A stretch of DNA of 64,000 nucleotides from NCBI RefSeq assembly GCF_035999185.1, contig NZ_DASYHB010000019.1, positions 1 to 64,000 on the forward strand, read 5' to 3'. The notes under the pieces were generated by a model, which was not told the DNA's origin, made no database searches, and saw only the letters and a list, made by a program, of their open reading frames with translations. Below, in pieces: positions 16,717 through 25,646 of the stretch (positions are counted from its first letter, which is position 1; every line of letters starts with the position of its first letter). The DNA is from Ensifer sp035999185. GTDB taxonomy: Bacteria; Pseudomonadota; Alphaproteobacteria; Rhizobiales; Rhizobiaceae. Position numbers and translations under genes: made by a program.

Positions 16717-17742
16717 TCAGAGCGCCAGCCGCTTGCGCGGCTCCATCATTTCGGCTGCCCTCGCGTAGCCGCCATCCATGCCGTCTAGAAAATGCAGGTG
16801 CGCATCCGGCCGGGCCGATGGCACGAGGCAGGTCATCAGTGCGTGCGACTGCCGATGCAGACCGAAATTGACCTCGCCCCGCGCCTTCGCTGCAACCAGG
16901 ATTGATTCGACCCGATCGATCTGCCCGACGGTGCAATCGACCGTCAGCCGCAGGCCGTCGTCGTATTTGCGAAAATCCGAGTTGGCGGCAACGCCCGCCC
17001 AACGAGCGGGCTCGACATGCACGCGCGGGTCCTTCGGCACTCCCATCTCGCTCGGCAGCGGATGCGACTGGCGCGGCGCTTCGTCAAAGACTGCCATCAC
17101 CTCTCGTGCCAAAGCAGTGAAGCGTTCGGGGTCGGCATTATCAGCAGGCTCGACCAGAAGCGACAGGATCAGGCCCTGTCGGCTCGGAAACGGCCGCCAT
17201 TCGCAGGCAAGTCCCGCAAGATCAGGCTCGCCCTTGGCCGCTTCCGGCGCCAGCCGGTACCGCCCTTGCTTCAGCTGCTGCTCGGCCCATTTGAGCCCGC
17301 CACCGGCAAACATCGCATAGGTCGCCTCCGTGGAAGCGGCATAGCGCGCGATCCGCACGTCCTGCCCGCCCGCGCGGATTTCGTCGACCGTCAGCAGGCC
17401 GACCCGAAGCTCCAGATCGAAACGATCCCTGACAAAGACCGCCAGCTGCCTGAGCGCCATAGCCGCCATCTCCCGGCCCTCCGGCGGCAGCGCGAAGGCA
17501 GCTCCATCACCGCGAAAGACGAAGGGAAAGTCGAAGCTGCCCCAGGCGTTGCCGATCGCCGCGATCGCCGAGGCGCCCGTATAGTTGACGTCCTCGTAGC
17601 GCCCGGCCCGGATCGCCAGCGTCGAATCGACGATATCGGTGATGCCGATCAGCCAGTCGCCCGGCAAAGGCTCGTAAATGCCGGGATCGAGCATGCGCGA
17701 AAATTCGCTGTGGGCCTGCACGCCCTGGGGTTCAATGTACAT
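16717..17742 (-). CDS. DUF3095 protein (nucleotide-cyclase-like fold)
   Basis: This 341-residue DUF3095 family member has an N-terminal TDIVDST segment and an FRGDGAAFALP segment, which recall the metal-binding and substrate strands of class III nucleotidyl cyclases; a cyclase activity is not established for the family. The ATG at 17742 is preceded by GGAGAAAGCTG. The promoter region holds two copies of the ohr operator sequence (17842-17917), so the gene is very probably repressed by OhrR and induced by organic peroxides. No membrane segment is visible. Confidence 0.82.
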   Translation of the reverse strand: MYIEPQGVQAHSEFSRMLDPGIYEPLPGDWLIGITDIVDSTLAIRAGRYEDVNYTGASAIAAIGNAWGSFDFPFVFRGDGAAFALPPEGREMAAMALRQLAVFVRDRFDLELRVGLLTVDEIRAGGQDVRIARYAASTEATYAMFAGGGLKWAEQQLKQGRYRLAPEAAKGEPDLAGLACEWRPFPSRQGLILSLLVEPADNADPERFTALAREVMAVFDEAPRQSHPLPSEMGVPKDPRVHVEPARWAGVAANSDFRKYDDGLRLTVDCTVGQIDRVESILVAAKARGEVNFGLHRQSHALMTCLVPSARPDAHLHFLDGMDGGYARAAEMMEPRKRLAL

Positions 17743-17841
17743 CAGCTTTCTCCGGTCGACGGACTGACCGCCGGGGCGGCTCACCAGCGGATGCCGAAAC
17801 GCTCTCAAGCGTGGCGGTCATCCGGTGGCCGGGCACCTCAC

Positions 17842-17917
17842 ATTAAATCGGATGCGATATAAATACCGAAACATCCACGATGTCAATCGCGCTATTTAAT
17901 CGTATCCGACAATAAAT
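17842..17917. promoter_or_regulatory. OhrR-type operators upstream of the DUF3095 gene
   Basis: ATTAAATCGGATGCGATAT (17842-17860) and, reversed, TTGTCGGATACGATTAAAT (17894-17912) match the sites in the ohr/ohrR intergenic region nearly base for base, including their AT-rich flanks. The nearest gene reading away is DUF3095. The second site overlaps the 3' end of the small gene at 17892-18125. Confidence 0.7.
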
Positions 17918-18125
17918 GCCGGAGATAGCTATACCAAAGATTGGCTATGCTGAGGGATAGCCGTCCGGCCAGCGCTGAAGCGGCCTTCCTGTTCGGGTCG
18001 CGGCTCTGTAACAGCCGTCGGCTCACATCGAGCACGAAGGCTGAAAAGGCCGATGGGCTGTCGAAGCAAACCAGCGCCTGTGCGATGTAGGTCTTGACCT
18101 CATCGTTGAGTTTTGCTTTGGCCAT
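17892..18125 (-). CDS. Small DUF2280-like protein, altered C-terminus
   Basis: This 77-residue product begins MAKAKLNDEVKTYIAQALVCFDSPS and continues to DVSRRLLQSRDPNRKA, which resembles DUF2280, a family common in prophages (expected there: a short Lys-rich start, ALxCFDTPS and a DPTK segment). After DPNRKAA the sequence no longer looks like the family and runs into the operator at 17894-17917, so it may be a decayed remnant. The Shine-Dalgarno is weak. No other phage gene is adjacent. Confidence 0.5.
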   Translation of the reverse strand: MAKAKLNDEVKTYIAQALVCFDSPSAFSAFVLDVSRRLLQSRDPNRKAASALAGRLSLSIANLWYSYLRHLLSDTIK

Positions 18126-18158
18126 TGGTCTGTCAAAGTCCCGTCGAAGGAGCAACAC

Positions 18159-18347
18159 GTGACGAAGTACCATCCCGATAGACTGAAACTTCAAATCCAG
18201 GGACGTGGCCTGAACACGTGGAATTGGAAGCTGCTGCTTGACGGCAAGAAACTCATAAAATCCGGAACCGTCTCGGGTTCAAGACGCAATGCCGAAGTCG
18301 CGGCTCAGGCTGCAATCCGCGAAGTATCTGATCTGGATGCAGAATAG
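18159..18347 (+). CDS. Small hypothetical protein
   Basis: This 62-residue product uses a GTG start with an excellent AAGGAG site six bases upstream. It is basic and soluble, with a strand-rich pattern (KLQIQGRGLNTWNWKLLLDGKKLIKSGT) and a C-terminal helix (NAEVAAQAAIREVSDL). I do not recognise the family. It is divergent from the DUF2280-like gene, with only 33 nt between the start codons. Confidence 0.6.
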   Translation: MTKYHPDRLKLQIQGRGLNTWNWKLLLDGKKLIKSGTVSGSRRNAEVAAQAAIREVSDLDAE

Positions 18348-18560
18348 GCGCCCCTGAGCTGGCAGGTCCCGCATGCGCGCGATCTGCGATCTCAGGTTTC
18401 TGGTTGGCGGCATCGACCATGGCGCGTACGCCAGCAGCATCTGCCCCTAGCGTCTGCCCCCTCCGACGAACTCCTCGACATCATGTCCACGGAACACCGG
18501 GCGGGCGATCGCCTTACTGAACTTCGGGGCGCCGAATGCGTCGACGGTTTGGCGTCGCAC

Positions 18561-19043
18561 TTAGGCGATGGTGATAATCTCGAGCTCCTGGCCGCCGACG
18601 GTGACCACGTCGCCGATGCCCTTGCCAGAGAGGGTGCGCGCCACCGGCGAGACATAGGAGATCGACCCCGCCTTGGGGTCGGCCTCGTCCTCGCCGACGA
18701 TCCGGTATGTCTGCACCCGCCCGTCGTCGCGGCTGAAGGTCACCGTGCTGCCGAAGGCAACGACTTCGGTTGACGCAGGCTGCGGCATCAGTTGCGCCGT
18801 CCGGATGCGCTCGGAAAGATAGCGCGCGTCGCGCAAGGGGCCGGCCTGCTGCCGGCGCTTCTCGTTGACGTCCTCGATCGCCGCTGCCGCCTCATAGGCC
18901 GCTCGCGCCTCCTCCATCTGCGCCTCCAGCGCCTTCAGGCCCGCTTCGGTCACCAGGTTCGGATGCGGCGAAACCGGCCGGTCGGGCAGCAGGGTTTCCG
19001 CCGCGGTTTCGGCACTTTCTTCCTTGGTGAAGGCAACGCTCAA
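18561..19043 (-). CDS. GreA/GreB-like transcription elongation factor, short rhizobial type
   Basis: This 160-residue protein has an N-terminal MSVAFTKEES-type beginning, a helical region (residues about 25-75) and a C-terminal FKBP-like GreA/B domain (VVAFGSTVTFSRDDGRVQTYRIVGEDEADP...ISYVSPVARTLSGKGIGDVV). GreA-family proteins bind the RNA polymerase secondary channel and rescue stalled complexes, or compete with one another there. The TTG start at 19043 is chosen because GGAG lies nine bases upstream and the protein then starts like its relatives; the open frame continues to 19112. Confidence 0.83.
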   Translation of the reverse strand: MSVAFTKEESAETAAETLLPDRPVSPHPNLVTEAGLKALEAQMEEARAAYEAAAAIEDVNEKRRQQAGPLRDARYLSERIRTAQLMPQPASTEVVAFGSTVTFSRDDGRVQTYRIVGEDEADPKAGSISYVSPVARTLSGKGIGDVVTVGGQELEIITIA

Positions 19044-19283
19044 TCTCAAAAACTCCGTATCGGCGGCAAAGCGCGTGGGCTGCGACGACGCGGCAGCCGT
19101 TGACTGGGGCAACGCTGCGCGGGGGTGACAAGGTCAGCCGGTCGCAGGCAGGCTCGAGCCAATACCATAGCTTTTTTCCGCCCCGGCTGACCACCCGGCA
19201 TGTTCCACCGTCGGTGCGGATCCAGAGTTTTCGCGCCCGCTTGCAAAGCCGGAAGCGTTCAAGCCCGCACCGCGCGACGCCCG

Positions 19284-20663
19284 TCAAGGCTGCCTAGCGG
19301 GCGCTGCCGCCACCAGCTTCTGCTTGGCGCCTGCGCCAGAGCGTTCGATCTCGTCCACCACCCTCACCCGCAGCTCGGCCGGTTCGGCACCGACACCATC
19401 GAGTGCTGCGCGCACGGCCTCTTCGACATCCACCGTGACCGCGCCAGCGTCCACGCCTTCAAACACGGCAATGACAACCTCCAGCCCGTCGGGCAACTGC
19501 ACGAACTGGAACTGCCGCACCCCCGCCATGCCGGTCAGCGGCGAGCGCAGCCGGTGGGCGTGTACCCGCACGGTGCCGCCCCCTTGCTGCGGCAACACCA
19601 GCGTCTCTTCCCTGCGCCCGGCGATCGATCCAATCCGCCAGAACGGCAGGCCGCACGGGCATGGTTCGGTCGCCATCGCCACGATGTCGGAGACCTCGTA
19701 GCGCACCAGCGGCAGCACGCGATTGGTGAGCGTCGTCACCAGGAGCTTGGCGCCCTCGACGCCATCAGGCACAGGGCGATCGTTTTCGTCCACCACCTCG
19801 AAGAAAAAGCTGTCTTCGGCCAGATGCAGGCCGTCGCCGAAAATGCACTCGTGGCCCATGGGCCCTGCTTCGGTGCACACATAGCTGTCGGCGATCGCCG
19901 CCTGCCAGGTCTCGGCCGCAAGCTCGCGCACCGCCTCGGTCAGCGTTTCGGCGCTGGTGCGAAACAGCCGCGGCTTGATCCTCAGCCGGCCCTCCTTCTG
20001 CTCCCCCGCCAGCACCCGCACGAAGGACGGATAGGTCGAAATCACCTCGGGCTGGCTGAGGTTGAGGCCCTCCACGATCTCTTCCAGCGGCATCAGCACG
20101 TTGAAGGGCGGTGCCGGCTGCCGGATCTGACGAAGCTCGGCGCCGACATGGTAGGAGATATGCAGCGGCGACGATGCGAAGATGGCGATGCTGCGCGTCG
20201 TCTCGTCGATCCCGACGATCGCCTGGAAGCGCGCCATGTTGGCAATTGCCGCAAGCCACGCGGCACGATCGTAAACGGCAACCCCGCGCTCTCCGGTCGT
20301 ACCTCCGGTCGCCACGGTTCTGTATTCGCCAAGGAGAAGGGAGCCGGCACCCTCGCCGCTCAGATGCCCCTCCACCAGATGCCGGTTAAGCCTTCGATCG
20401 GTGACGATCCGGTCGAAATTCTCCATCAGAGCCCGCTTGGTCAAAACCGGGAATGCGTCGAGCGGCGCGTCCCGCGCCATGAGGTCGCCGATGGTCTCGC
20501 AATAGAAGGCTGACGAACTGACGGCGTGGCGCAAGGCTGCCTGCAACGCGCCCTGTTGAAAGGCCAACAGGCGCTCCCTCGACCACTCTGCACGCAAGAG
20601 ACGCTCCCGCGCAGCTTTCAGCAGAAGATCGCGGTCGAGCGTTGGAGATGCGGCTGGCGACAT
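19284..20663 (-). CDS. Phenylacetate-CoA ligase-like adenylate-forming enzyme
   Basis: This 459-residue member of the PaaK/coenzyme F390 synthetase group has the ATP-binding loop ATGGTTGERG, a central TCTEAGPMGHE-like substrate block (YVCTEAGPMGHECIF) and the hinge region LVRYEVSDIVAM followed by CPCGLPFWRIGSIAGR. It should activate a carboxylic acid as an acyl-adenylate. There are no pathway partners nearby, so the substrate is unknown. The protein is complete, and close to family length. Confidence 0.82.
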   Translation of the reverse strand: MSPAASPTLDRDLLLKAARERLLRAEWSRERLLAFQQGALQAALRHAVSSSAFYCETIGDLMARDAPLDAFPVLTKRALMENFDRIVTDRRLNRHLVEGHLSGEGAGSLLLGEYRTVATGGTTGERGVAVYDRAAWLAAIANMARFQAIVGIDETTRSIAIFASSPLHISYHVGAELRQIRQPAPPFNVLMPLEEIVEGLNLSQPEVISTYPSFVRVLAGEQKEGRLRIKPRLFRTSAETLTEAVRELAAETWQAAIADSYVCTEAGPMGHECIFGDGLHLAEDSFFFEVVDENDRPVPDGVEGAKLLVTTLTNRVLPLVRYEVSDIVAMATEPCPCGLPFWRIGSIAGRREETLVLPQQGGGTVRVHAHRLRSPLTGMAGVRQFQFVQLPDGLEVVIAVFEGVDAGAVTVDVEEAVRAALDGVGAEPAELRVRVVDEIERSGAGAKQKLVAAAPARQP

Positions 20664-20861
20664 CGGATTGGCCCTTGCGTTTGCCTGCTTCTGGCGCCGG
20701 CGCGCCGCAACCGGTATTTGTGACGAAGCTCTCCATCACACCTCAAGACCTTGATTGTAACGCGAAAGCGGGGATCTATGCGACGGCGACGGGAAAAGTG
20801 ATTTGCCTTTGGTCCTGAAGAGACAGGTCGCTGAGGATTGCGTCGCCAGGAGGAGAACGTA

Positions 20862-21515
20862 TTGGCCGAACCATTTGTCGTCTTTGGAGCATCCGGCTCC
20901 GGGTCCGTGCCGATCGAGGCGGCCCTCAGCCTCATCGACGTGCCCTATCGCCTCGAGGATTTCGCCCCATGGGAGGGACAGGAGGAGGCAGACCGACTTG
21001 CCCGGATCAATCCCTTGCGCCAGGTCCCGGCGCTGGCACTACCGACCGGCGAACTGATGACGGAAAGTGCCGCGATCCTGATCTGGCTCGCCGACGCCTA
21101 CCCCGACGCGCGGCTCGCACCGGCCGTGACCGACGCCAGGCGACCGGCGTTCCTCAGATGGATGAATTTCGTATCCTCGGCCATCTACGCGCTCTATTGG
21201 ATCACCGACAACCCCGCCCGCATCGCCGAAGACGAGGCCGTCCAGGCCGACGTGAAGACCCGCGTGTTCGACCGCATCGCGACCTGCTGGGCGCAGATGG
21301 GTGCACAGTTGCGTCCGGGAAAATACCTCCTCGGCGAGGACCTGTCCGTTCTCGATCTCTATGTCGCCACGGCATCGCGCTGGTCCCCCGGTCGCCGCCG
21401 CTTCTATGAGGTTGCCCCGGCGCTTGGCGAAACCATGCGTCGCGTCGACGGCGACCCGCGGCTCGCCGCCATCTGGGCCGAGCGTTTCCCGTTTTCGCCC
21501 GGCTGGGAGCGCTAG
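20862..21515 (+). CDS. Glutathione S-transferase family protein
   Basis: This 217-residue protein has the GST N-terminal thioredoxin-like domain (VFGASGSGSVPIEAALSLIDVPY, then NPLRQVPALALPTGELMTESAAILIWLA, the cis-Pro and glutathione gamma-Glu contact) and a helical C-terminal domain. A TTG start is used: AGGAGGAG lies seven bases upstream. It is followed after 36 nt by a broken phosphotransferase gene on the same strand. Confidence 0.88.
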   Translation: MAEPFVVFGASGSGSVPIEAALSLIDVPYRLEDFAPWEGQEEADRLARINPLRQVPALALPTGELMTESAAILIWLADAYPDARLAPAVTDARRPAFLRWMNFVSSAIYALYWITDNPARIAEDEAVQADVKTRVFDRIATCWAQMGAQLRPGKYLLGEDLSVLDLYVATASRWSPGRRRFYEVAPALGETMRRVDGDPRLAAIWAERFPFSPGWER

Positions 21516-21551
21516 GCGTGAGCATCCCCGGCGAAAGGTGAGCGACCCGTC

Positions 21552-22336
21552 GTGACCGGCATCGACAGAGATTGGGACAGAGATTGGCTCTCCTCGCGAT
21601 ACGCCCGTGGTTTTACCGACATCGATCTGGTGACGGGCGGCGTCAACCGGACCTACCGGCTTCGGCAAGGTGGAGACACGTTTTACCTGCGCCTCTATCG
21701 CCCCTCTGGCCGCCCGCTTGCGCAAATCGCGGCAGAAGCAAGCCTTCTGACGCAGTTTGGCGAAACCGCGCATGTTGATGTCAGCCGACCGGTCGCAACG
21801 GCTGACGGCTGCCATATCGTCGACGTGTCCTTCGATGGGGAAAGGCGCTACGCCTGCCTGTTCGAGAGTGCCGATGGCGAAGAGATCGAATTCAACGCTG
21901 CCCACATGCAGCGCTTCGGAGCGTCGACGCCCATCTGCAAAATGCCATGCCGGCCCGCGTCGATGGCGAGGTCCGCAGTCTAGACCCCATCGCCATTGTC
22001 GAGGACGCCCTGTCGGCACTCGCCAGCGTGCCCGACAGCAAGGCGGTCACGGACATCATCGCCCATGCCTACCTTCCATCACTCCGTCGCTTTGATCTGC
22101 GGGCCCTGCCCCATGGCCTCTGCCACGGCGATCCCTAGACGGGAAATGCCCGCTTTCGGAGCGGCAAGGCCGTGTTCTTCGATTTCGACGATTTCGGTCG
22201 TGGCCCTCTCGTGCTCGATCTGAGCACCGCCGCCTGGCATTTTGCACAGACGCAAAGCGCGGAAAACCAGGCCATGATCGAGGCCCTGATATCGGGCTGC
22301 GAGACCGTCCGTCCGCTCGAACGGCGTTCGCGGTGA
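21552..22336 (+). pseudogene. Broken APH-family phosphotransferase (aminoglycoside/homoserine kinase-like)
   Basis: The first reading frame gives a normal N-lobe (GGVNRTYRLRQGGDTFYLRLYRP and LLTQFGE) up to about 21925. A frameshift there moves the sequence to the frame of AHLQNAMPARVDG, which continues to the catalytic loop LCHGDP. A TAG stop (22136-22138) follows at once where the loop should go on. Beyond it, still in frame, come TGNARFRSGKAVFFDFDDFG and the rest of the C-lobe to the stop at 22336. With two disabling changes, this is a decayed kinase gene. Substrate unknown. Confidence 0.82.
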
Positions 22337-22627
22337 TTTATCCGACTTTGCGCGAGAGTCTCCTTTTGGCGCAAAGCGGCCGCTACCATTTTATGATAAG
22401 TTGGGATTGGACTATATGTCCCAGGTCTGCCAAAAGGCGTCCAGGACGCGACTGCCGTTATCTTGAGAACGGGGTCGGGCGACCGATTGACGTCACGTTG
22501 CTGCCGCGAGATTACGCTGGCCGTCCTACTACTCCTGACCGTTCGATACCGGCCTGACCCGCTGGCCAATACGGAGCGATAGCTCCTTTTGGCCCGAAGT
22601 CCCCGAAGCGAACAAACATCCGACGGA

Positions 22628-23191
22628 TCAGCGCCGCAGCAACGAGAGCTTGCCCTGAAGCTCCGCCGCGCTGACAGTGGCGAGGTTTGCCCCACGGAAA
22701 AAATCGTCTCCTGTAACCTCCAACCTGCTCCACGGCGGAGGTGCCAAGGCACGCAGCGCATCGCTCGAGCTGGCTTCGACCTCCGACAGGATCAGCCCGG
22801 CGAGTGCGCCCTCAAAGACGTCGATGCTGTAGAGCATCCCCTCGAAATCGAGACGATAGCGGCGCTTGCGAACCGTGTTTCCCGAAAGACGCGACAGCAG
22901 TTCGTACTCTCCGGCAGTCAGGTAGATGTTTACGATCGGCGCGGACGTGACGCTGTCCGACGGGTATTTCTTGCAGAACTTGAACGCAGGCGGACGGCCG
23001 TCGCTGAAGGTGATCGCGCGAACCCGAAGCCGGCTGTCGGCCACATAGATATCCTCGATCGTCCGATAGTCGCGCTCGCTCAGGTCAGGGCAGCGGTAGA
23101 CGAGAAAGCGCCTCTCGTGCTCGACCTCGGCATATTTGGGAACGTCGATATCGGTAGCCATCACCATCCGCTTCATCTCGTCTTCGGGCAT
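22628..23191 (-). CDS. CYTH-domain protein
   Basis: This 187-residue protein carries the CYTH signature near its N-terminus (YAEVEHERRFLV, an ExExR form of ExExK), followed by basic strand residues (RLRVRAI, AFKFCKKY) and C-terminal acidic strands (DVFEGALAGLILSEVEASS). These line the triphosphate tunnel in this superfamily (inorganic or thiamine triphosphatases, class IV adenylate cyclases). Several ATG codons lie within the first 11 residues and none has a clear ribosome site, so the start is uncertain. The stretch 22337-22627 before it holds nothing recognisable. Confidence 0.75.
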   Translation of the reverse strand: MPEDEMKRMVMATDIDVPKYAEVEHERRFLVYRCPDLSERDYRTIEDIYVADSRLRVRAITFSDGRPPAFKFCKKYPSDSVTSAPIVNIYLTAGEYELLSRLSGNTVRKRRYRLDFEGMLYSIDVFEGALAGLILSEVEASSSDALRALAPPPWSRLEVTGDDFFRGANLATVSAAELQGKLSLLRR

Positions 23192-23292
23192 CGCAAGCGC
23201 ACAATAGGTCTGTTCGGGATCGCCGCAAGCGCCGCCATGGCTGCAGCAACAAAGGCCCAGCCCTCTCGCCGCTGCTTCGCGCCGATTGCGGC

Positions 23293-23877
23293 ATGCCGCC
23301 TTCCATGCAAAAAACGACCATGCCCGACGAAGCCACCCGGCCGCTCCTGAACGAAGACGACCTGCGCCACATCACCCGCTGGGCGGTGCTTTCAGCCGAA
23401 CGCGCCCTGCCGGTCTTCGAGGCCGCGGCACCGGCCGATCGGCGGCCGCGCCATGCGATTGCCGCGGCCCGCGCCTTTGCCGAGGGCGCGCCGCGCACCG
23501 CGCAGCTGCGCAAGGCCGCCTGGAGTGCTCAGGCCGCTGTCCGCGAGATTGACGATCCCGCCGCCAAGGCCGCCGCCCGCGCGGCCTCGACCGCCGCCGG
23601 TGCCGCCTACACCCACCCGATCGAAACGCCGCACCAGATCAACCACGTGCTTGCACCCGCCGCCCATGCCATCCAGGCGCTCTCGCTTGGCGCGGGCGAG
23701 GAAGCCGACCTCATGTCCGAAGTCATGGCCGAGCACATCGAAGCAGAGGTCGCTCGCGCGATCTCTGCCGCCTCGCCCGAGCTTCGGCGGATCGTCCGGA
23801 AAATGCCGGGGAGAAAGCCGAGCAAGGGCACCTTTCATGCCCTGCTCTACCGGCTCGATACGGCGCTGCGCAGCTGA
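23293..23877 (+). CDS. Imm5-like putative immunity protein
   Basis: This 194-residue Ala/Arg-rich helical protein resembles the Imm5 immunity family: RHITRWAVLSAERALPVFEA, then PRHAIAAARAFAEGAPRTAQLRKAAWSAQAAVRE and AAARAASTAAGAAYTHP. The C-terminal third (about 120-194) adds a helical segment ending GRKPSKGTFHALLYRLD. Imm5 proteins are predicted antidotes of polymorphic toxins. No toxin gene is adjacent, so it is either an orphan antidote or has another role. The start is uncertain among ATG codons at 23293, 23305 and 23320. Confidence 0.65.
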   Translation: MPPSMQKTTMPDEATRPLLNEDDLRHITRWAVLSAERALPVFEAAAPADRRPRHAIAAARAFAEGAPRTAQLRKAAWSAQAAVREIDDPAAKAAARAASTAAGAAYTHPIETPHQINHVLAPAAHAIQALSLGAGEEADLMSEVMAEHIEAEVARAISAASPELRRIVRKMPGRKPSKGTFHALLYRLDTALRS

Positions 23878-23911
23878 TCGGCGCTCCTGCCAAGGCGCGC
23901 ACGGTCAGAAA

Positions 23912-24820
23912 TCACGGCAGCGCATGCTCGCGCGCCTTGTTCGCCTCCGCGCTGATCCAGGCAATCACCGTCTGAAGCCCCTGGGATTTGCGGTAGCGCG
24001 GCCAGACGAGGTAGAAGTCCGACGGCCCGGTGAGTGACCCCTCGAAAATGCGCACGAGCCGCCCTTCGGCAATGTCCTGCGCCACGAAATCGCGATTGGC
24101 GAGCACGATGCCCTGGCCAGCCGTCGCCGCCTCGATTGCGTGCGAGGTCTGGTTGAAGCTGATGCCCTTGAACGTTGCCTGCCGGCTTCCCCCCAGATGC
24201 CGCTCGATGAATTCGGGCCAGAAATTGTGGGCGTCGTGCAGCAGCGTGTAGCCGGCAAGCTCGTCGGCCGTGTCCGGCACCTTGCCGCCGGCCATCAGCA
24301 TCGGGCTGCAGACGGCGACGATTTCCTGCTCGAACAGCAGTTCCACCGCAAGCCCCGGCCCGAAAGGCGGTCGCCCGTAGCGCACCGCCAGGTCGACGCC
24401 ATCGACCTGGAAATTCGACATGCGGTCGGTCGCGAGAATGTGCAGGTCGAGATCGGGGTGGCGCTGGGTGAAGTCGGGCAGTCGCGGGATCAGCCATTTC
24501 GAGGCGAAGGACGGCGTGGTGCTGATCGTCAGCCTGACCGGCTGCGGCTTCAGCCCGTCCGTCGCCCGCGCGATGATTTCGAGCGCCCGCCTGACATCGG
24601 CAATGTAGACGCGCCCGGCGCCCGTCAGCGCCAGCATGCGCGGCAACCGCTCGAACAGCGTCACGCCAAGCTCGGCTTCGAGCCCGCGGATCTGCTGGGC
24701 GACGGCGCCCTGCGTGACGCCGAGCTCTTCGGCCGCCAGCCGAAAGTTCAGGTGGCGCGCCGCCACCTCGAACACCTTCAGCCCATTCAACGATGGGAGC
24801 TTTCCAGGAGCGTCATTCAT
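23912..24820 (-). CDS. LysR-family regulator (GcvA-like), divergent from an SDR gene
   Basis: This 302-residue protein has an N-terminal winged helix (SLNGLKVFEVAARHLNFRLAAEELGVTQGAVAQQIRGLE) of the GcvA/AmpR type and a C-terminal effector-binding domain beginning near residue 95. The divergent gene at 24942 is 121 nt away, the usual arrangement for a LysR protein controlling its neighbour. The effector is unknown. Confidence 0.9.
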   Translation of the reverse strand: MNDAPGKLPSLNGLKVFEVAARHLNFRLAAEELGVTQGAVAQQIRGLEAELGVTLFERLPRMLALTGAGRVYIADVRRALEIIARATDGLKPQPVRLTISTTPSFASKWLIPRLPDFTQRHPDLDLHILATDRMSNFQVDGVDLAVRYGRPPFGPGLAVELLFEQEIVAVCSPMLMAGGKVPDTADELAGYTLLHDAHNFWPEFIERHLGGSRQATFKGISFNQTSHAIEAATAGQGIVLANRDFVAQDIAEGRLVRIFEGSLTGPSDFYLVWPRYRKSQGLQTVIAWISAEANKAREHALP

Positions 24821-24941
24821 CGAATAGTTTTTCTACTGCCATTTGAAAGCGAAACTGCTTCGCCGTCCCACCCGGAAGATGGTATTTCAATTGCAAAGGC
24901 AGCACAATCGGCGCCCGCGTCAACCGAGAGAGGATCGAAAG

Positions 24942-25646
24942 ATGGCAGTAGAAAAAGTCGCAATCATCACCGCCGGCGGCTCAGGCATGGGAGCGGAAAG
25001 CGCACGGCGTCTGGCAGCCGACGGCTACAAGGTGGCGATCCTTTCCTCCTCCGGCAAGGGCGAAGCGCTGGCGGCCGAGCTCGGCGGCATCGGCATCACC
25101 GGCTCCAACCAGGTAAACGACGACCTGAAGCGCCTGGTTGACGCGACCATGGAAAAATGGGGCCGCATCGACGCGCTGGTCAACAGCGCCGGCCACGGTC
25201 CGCGCGCCCAGATCCTCGAGATCACGGACGAGCAGTGGCACACCGGGCTCGACGTCTACCTGATGAACGTCATCCGCCCGGTCCGGCTCGTCGCCCCGAT
25301 CATGCAGAAGCAGAAGTCGGGCTCGATCATCAACATCTCCACCGCCTGGGCCTTCGAGCCGTCGGCGATGTTCCCGACCTCTGCCGTCTTCCGCGCCGGC
25401 CTTGCCTCCTACACCAAGATCTTCGCCGACACCTATGCGGCCGACAACGTGCGCATGAACAACGTGCTTCCCGGCTGGATCGACAGCCTGCCGGGCACCG
25501 AAGAGCGCCGCGACGCCGTGCCGATGAAGCGTTACGGCACCAGCGCCGAAATCGCCGCCACCGTCGCCTTCCTCGCCTCGGAGGGCGCCGGCTACATCAC
25601 CGGCCAGAACCTCAAGGTCGACGGCGGCCTGACGCGCTCGGTCTGA
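24942..25646 (+). CDS. SDR-fold oxidoreductase with altered active site
   Basis: This 234-residue short-chain dehydrogenase-like protein has a normal nucleotide-binding loop (TAGGSGMG) and a C-terminal GYITGQNLKVDGGLTRS ending. At the YxxxK position it reads TSAVFRAGL, so the catalytic tyrosine is absent and the lysine is arginine. NAD(P) may still bind, but a classical SDR reaction is doubtful. A GAGAGGATC site precedes the ATG at 24942; the open frame reaches further upstream into the regulatory region. It is probably controlled by the divergent LysR protein. Confidence 0.84.
   Translation: MAVEKVAIITAGGSGMGAESARRLAADGYKVAILSSSGKGEALAAELGGIGITGSNQVNDDLKRLVDATMEKWGRIDALVNSAGHGPRAQILEITDEQWHTGLDVYLMNVIRPVRLVAPIMQKQKSGSIINISTAWAFEPSAMFPTSAVFRAGLASYTKIFADTYAADNVRMNNVLPGWIDSLPGTEERRDAVPMKRYGTSAEIAATVAFLASEGAGYITGQNLKVDGGLTRSV

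Noticed and set aside
18892..19287. Minus-strand frame with RKLWIRTDGGTCRVV...KKLWYWLEP
   Set aside because: The segment looks faintly protein-like but overlaps the GreA-like gene, has no ribosome site and no recognised family. Possibly a remnant; not supportable.
22135..22761. 208-residue minus-strand frame between the broken kinase and CYTH genes
   Set aside because: It overlaps both, lacks a ribosome site, and its composition is that of a shadow.
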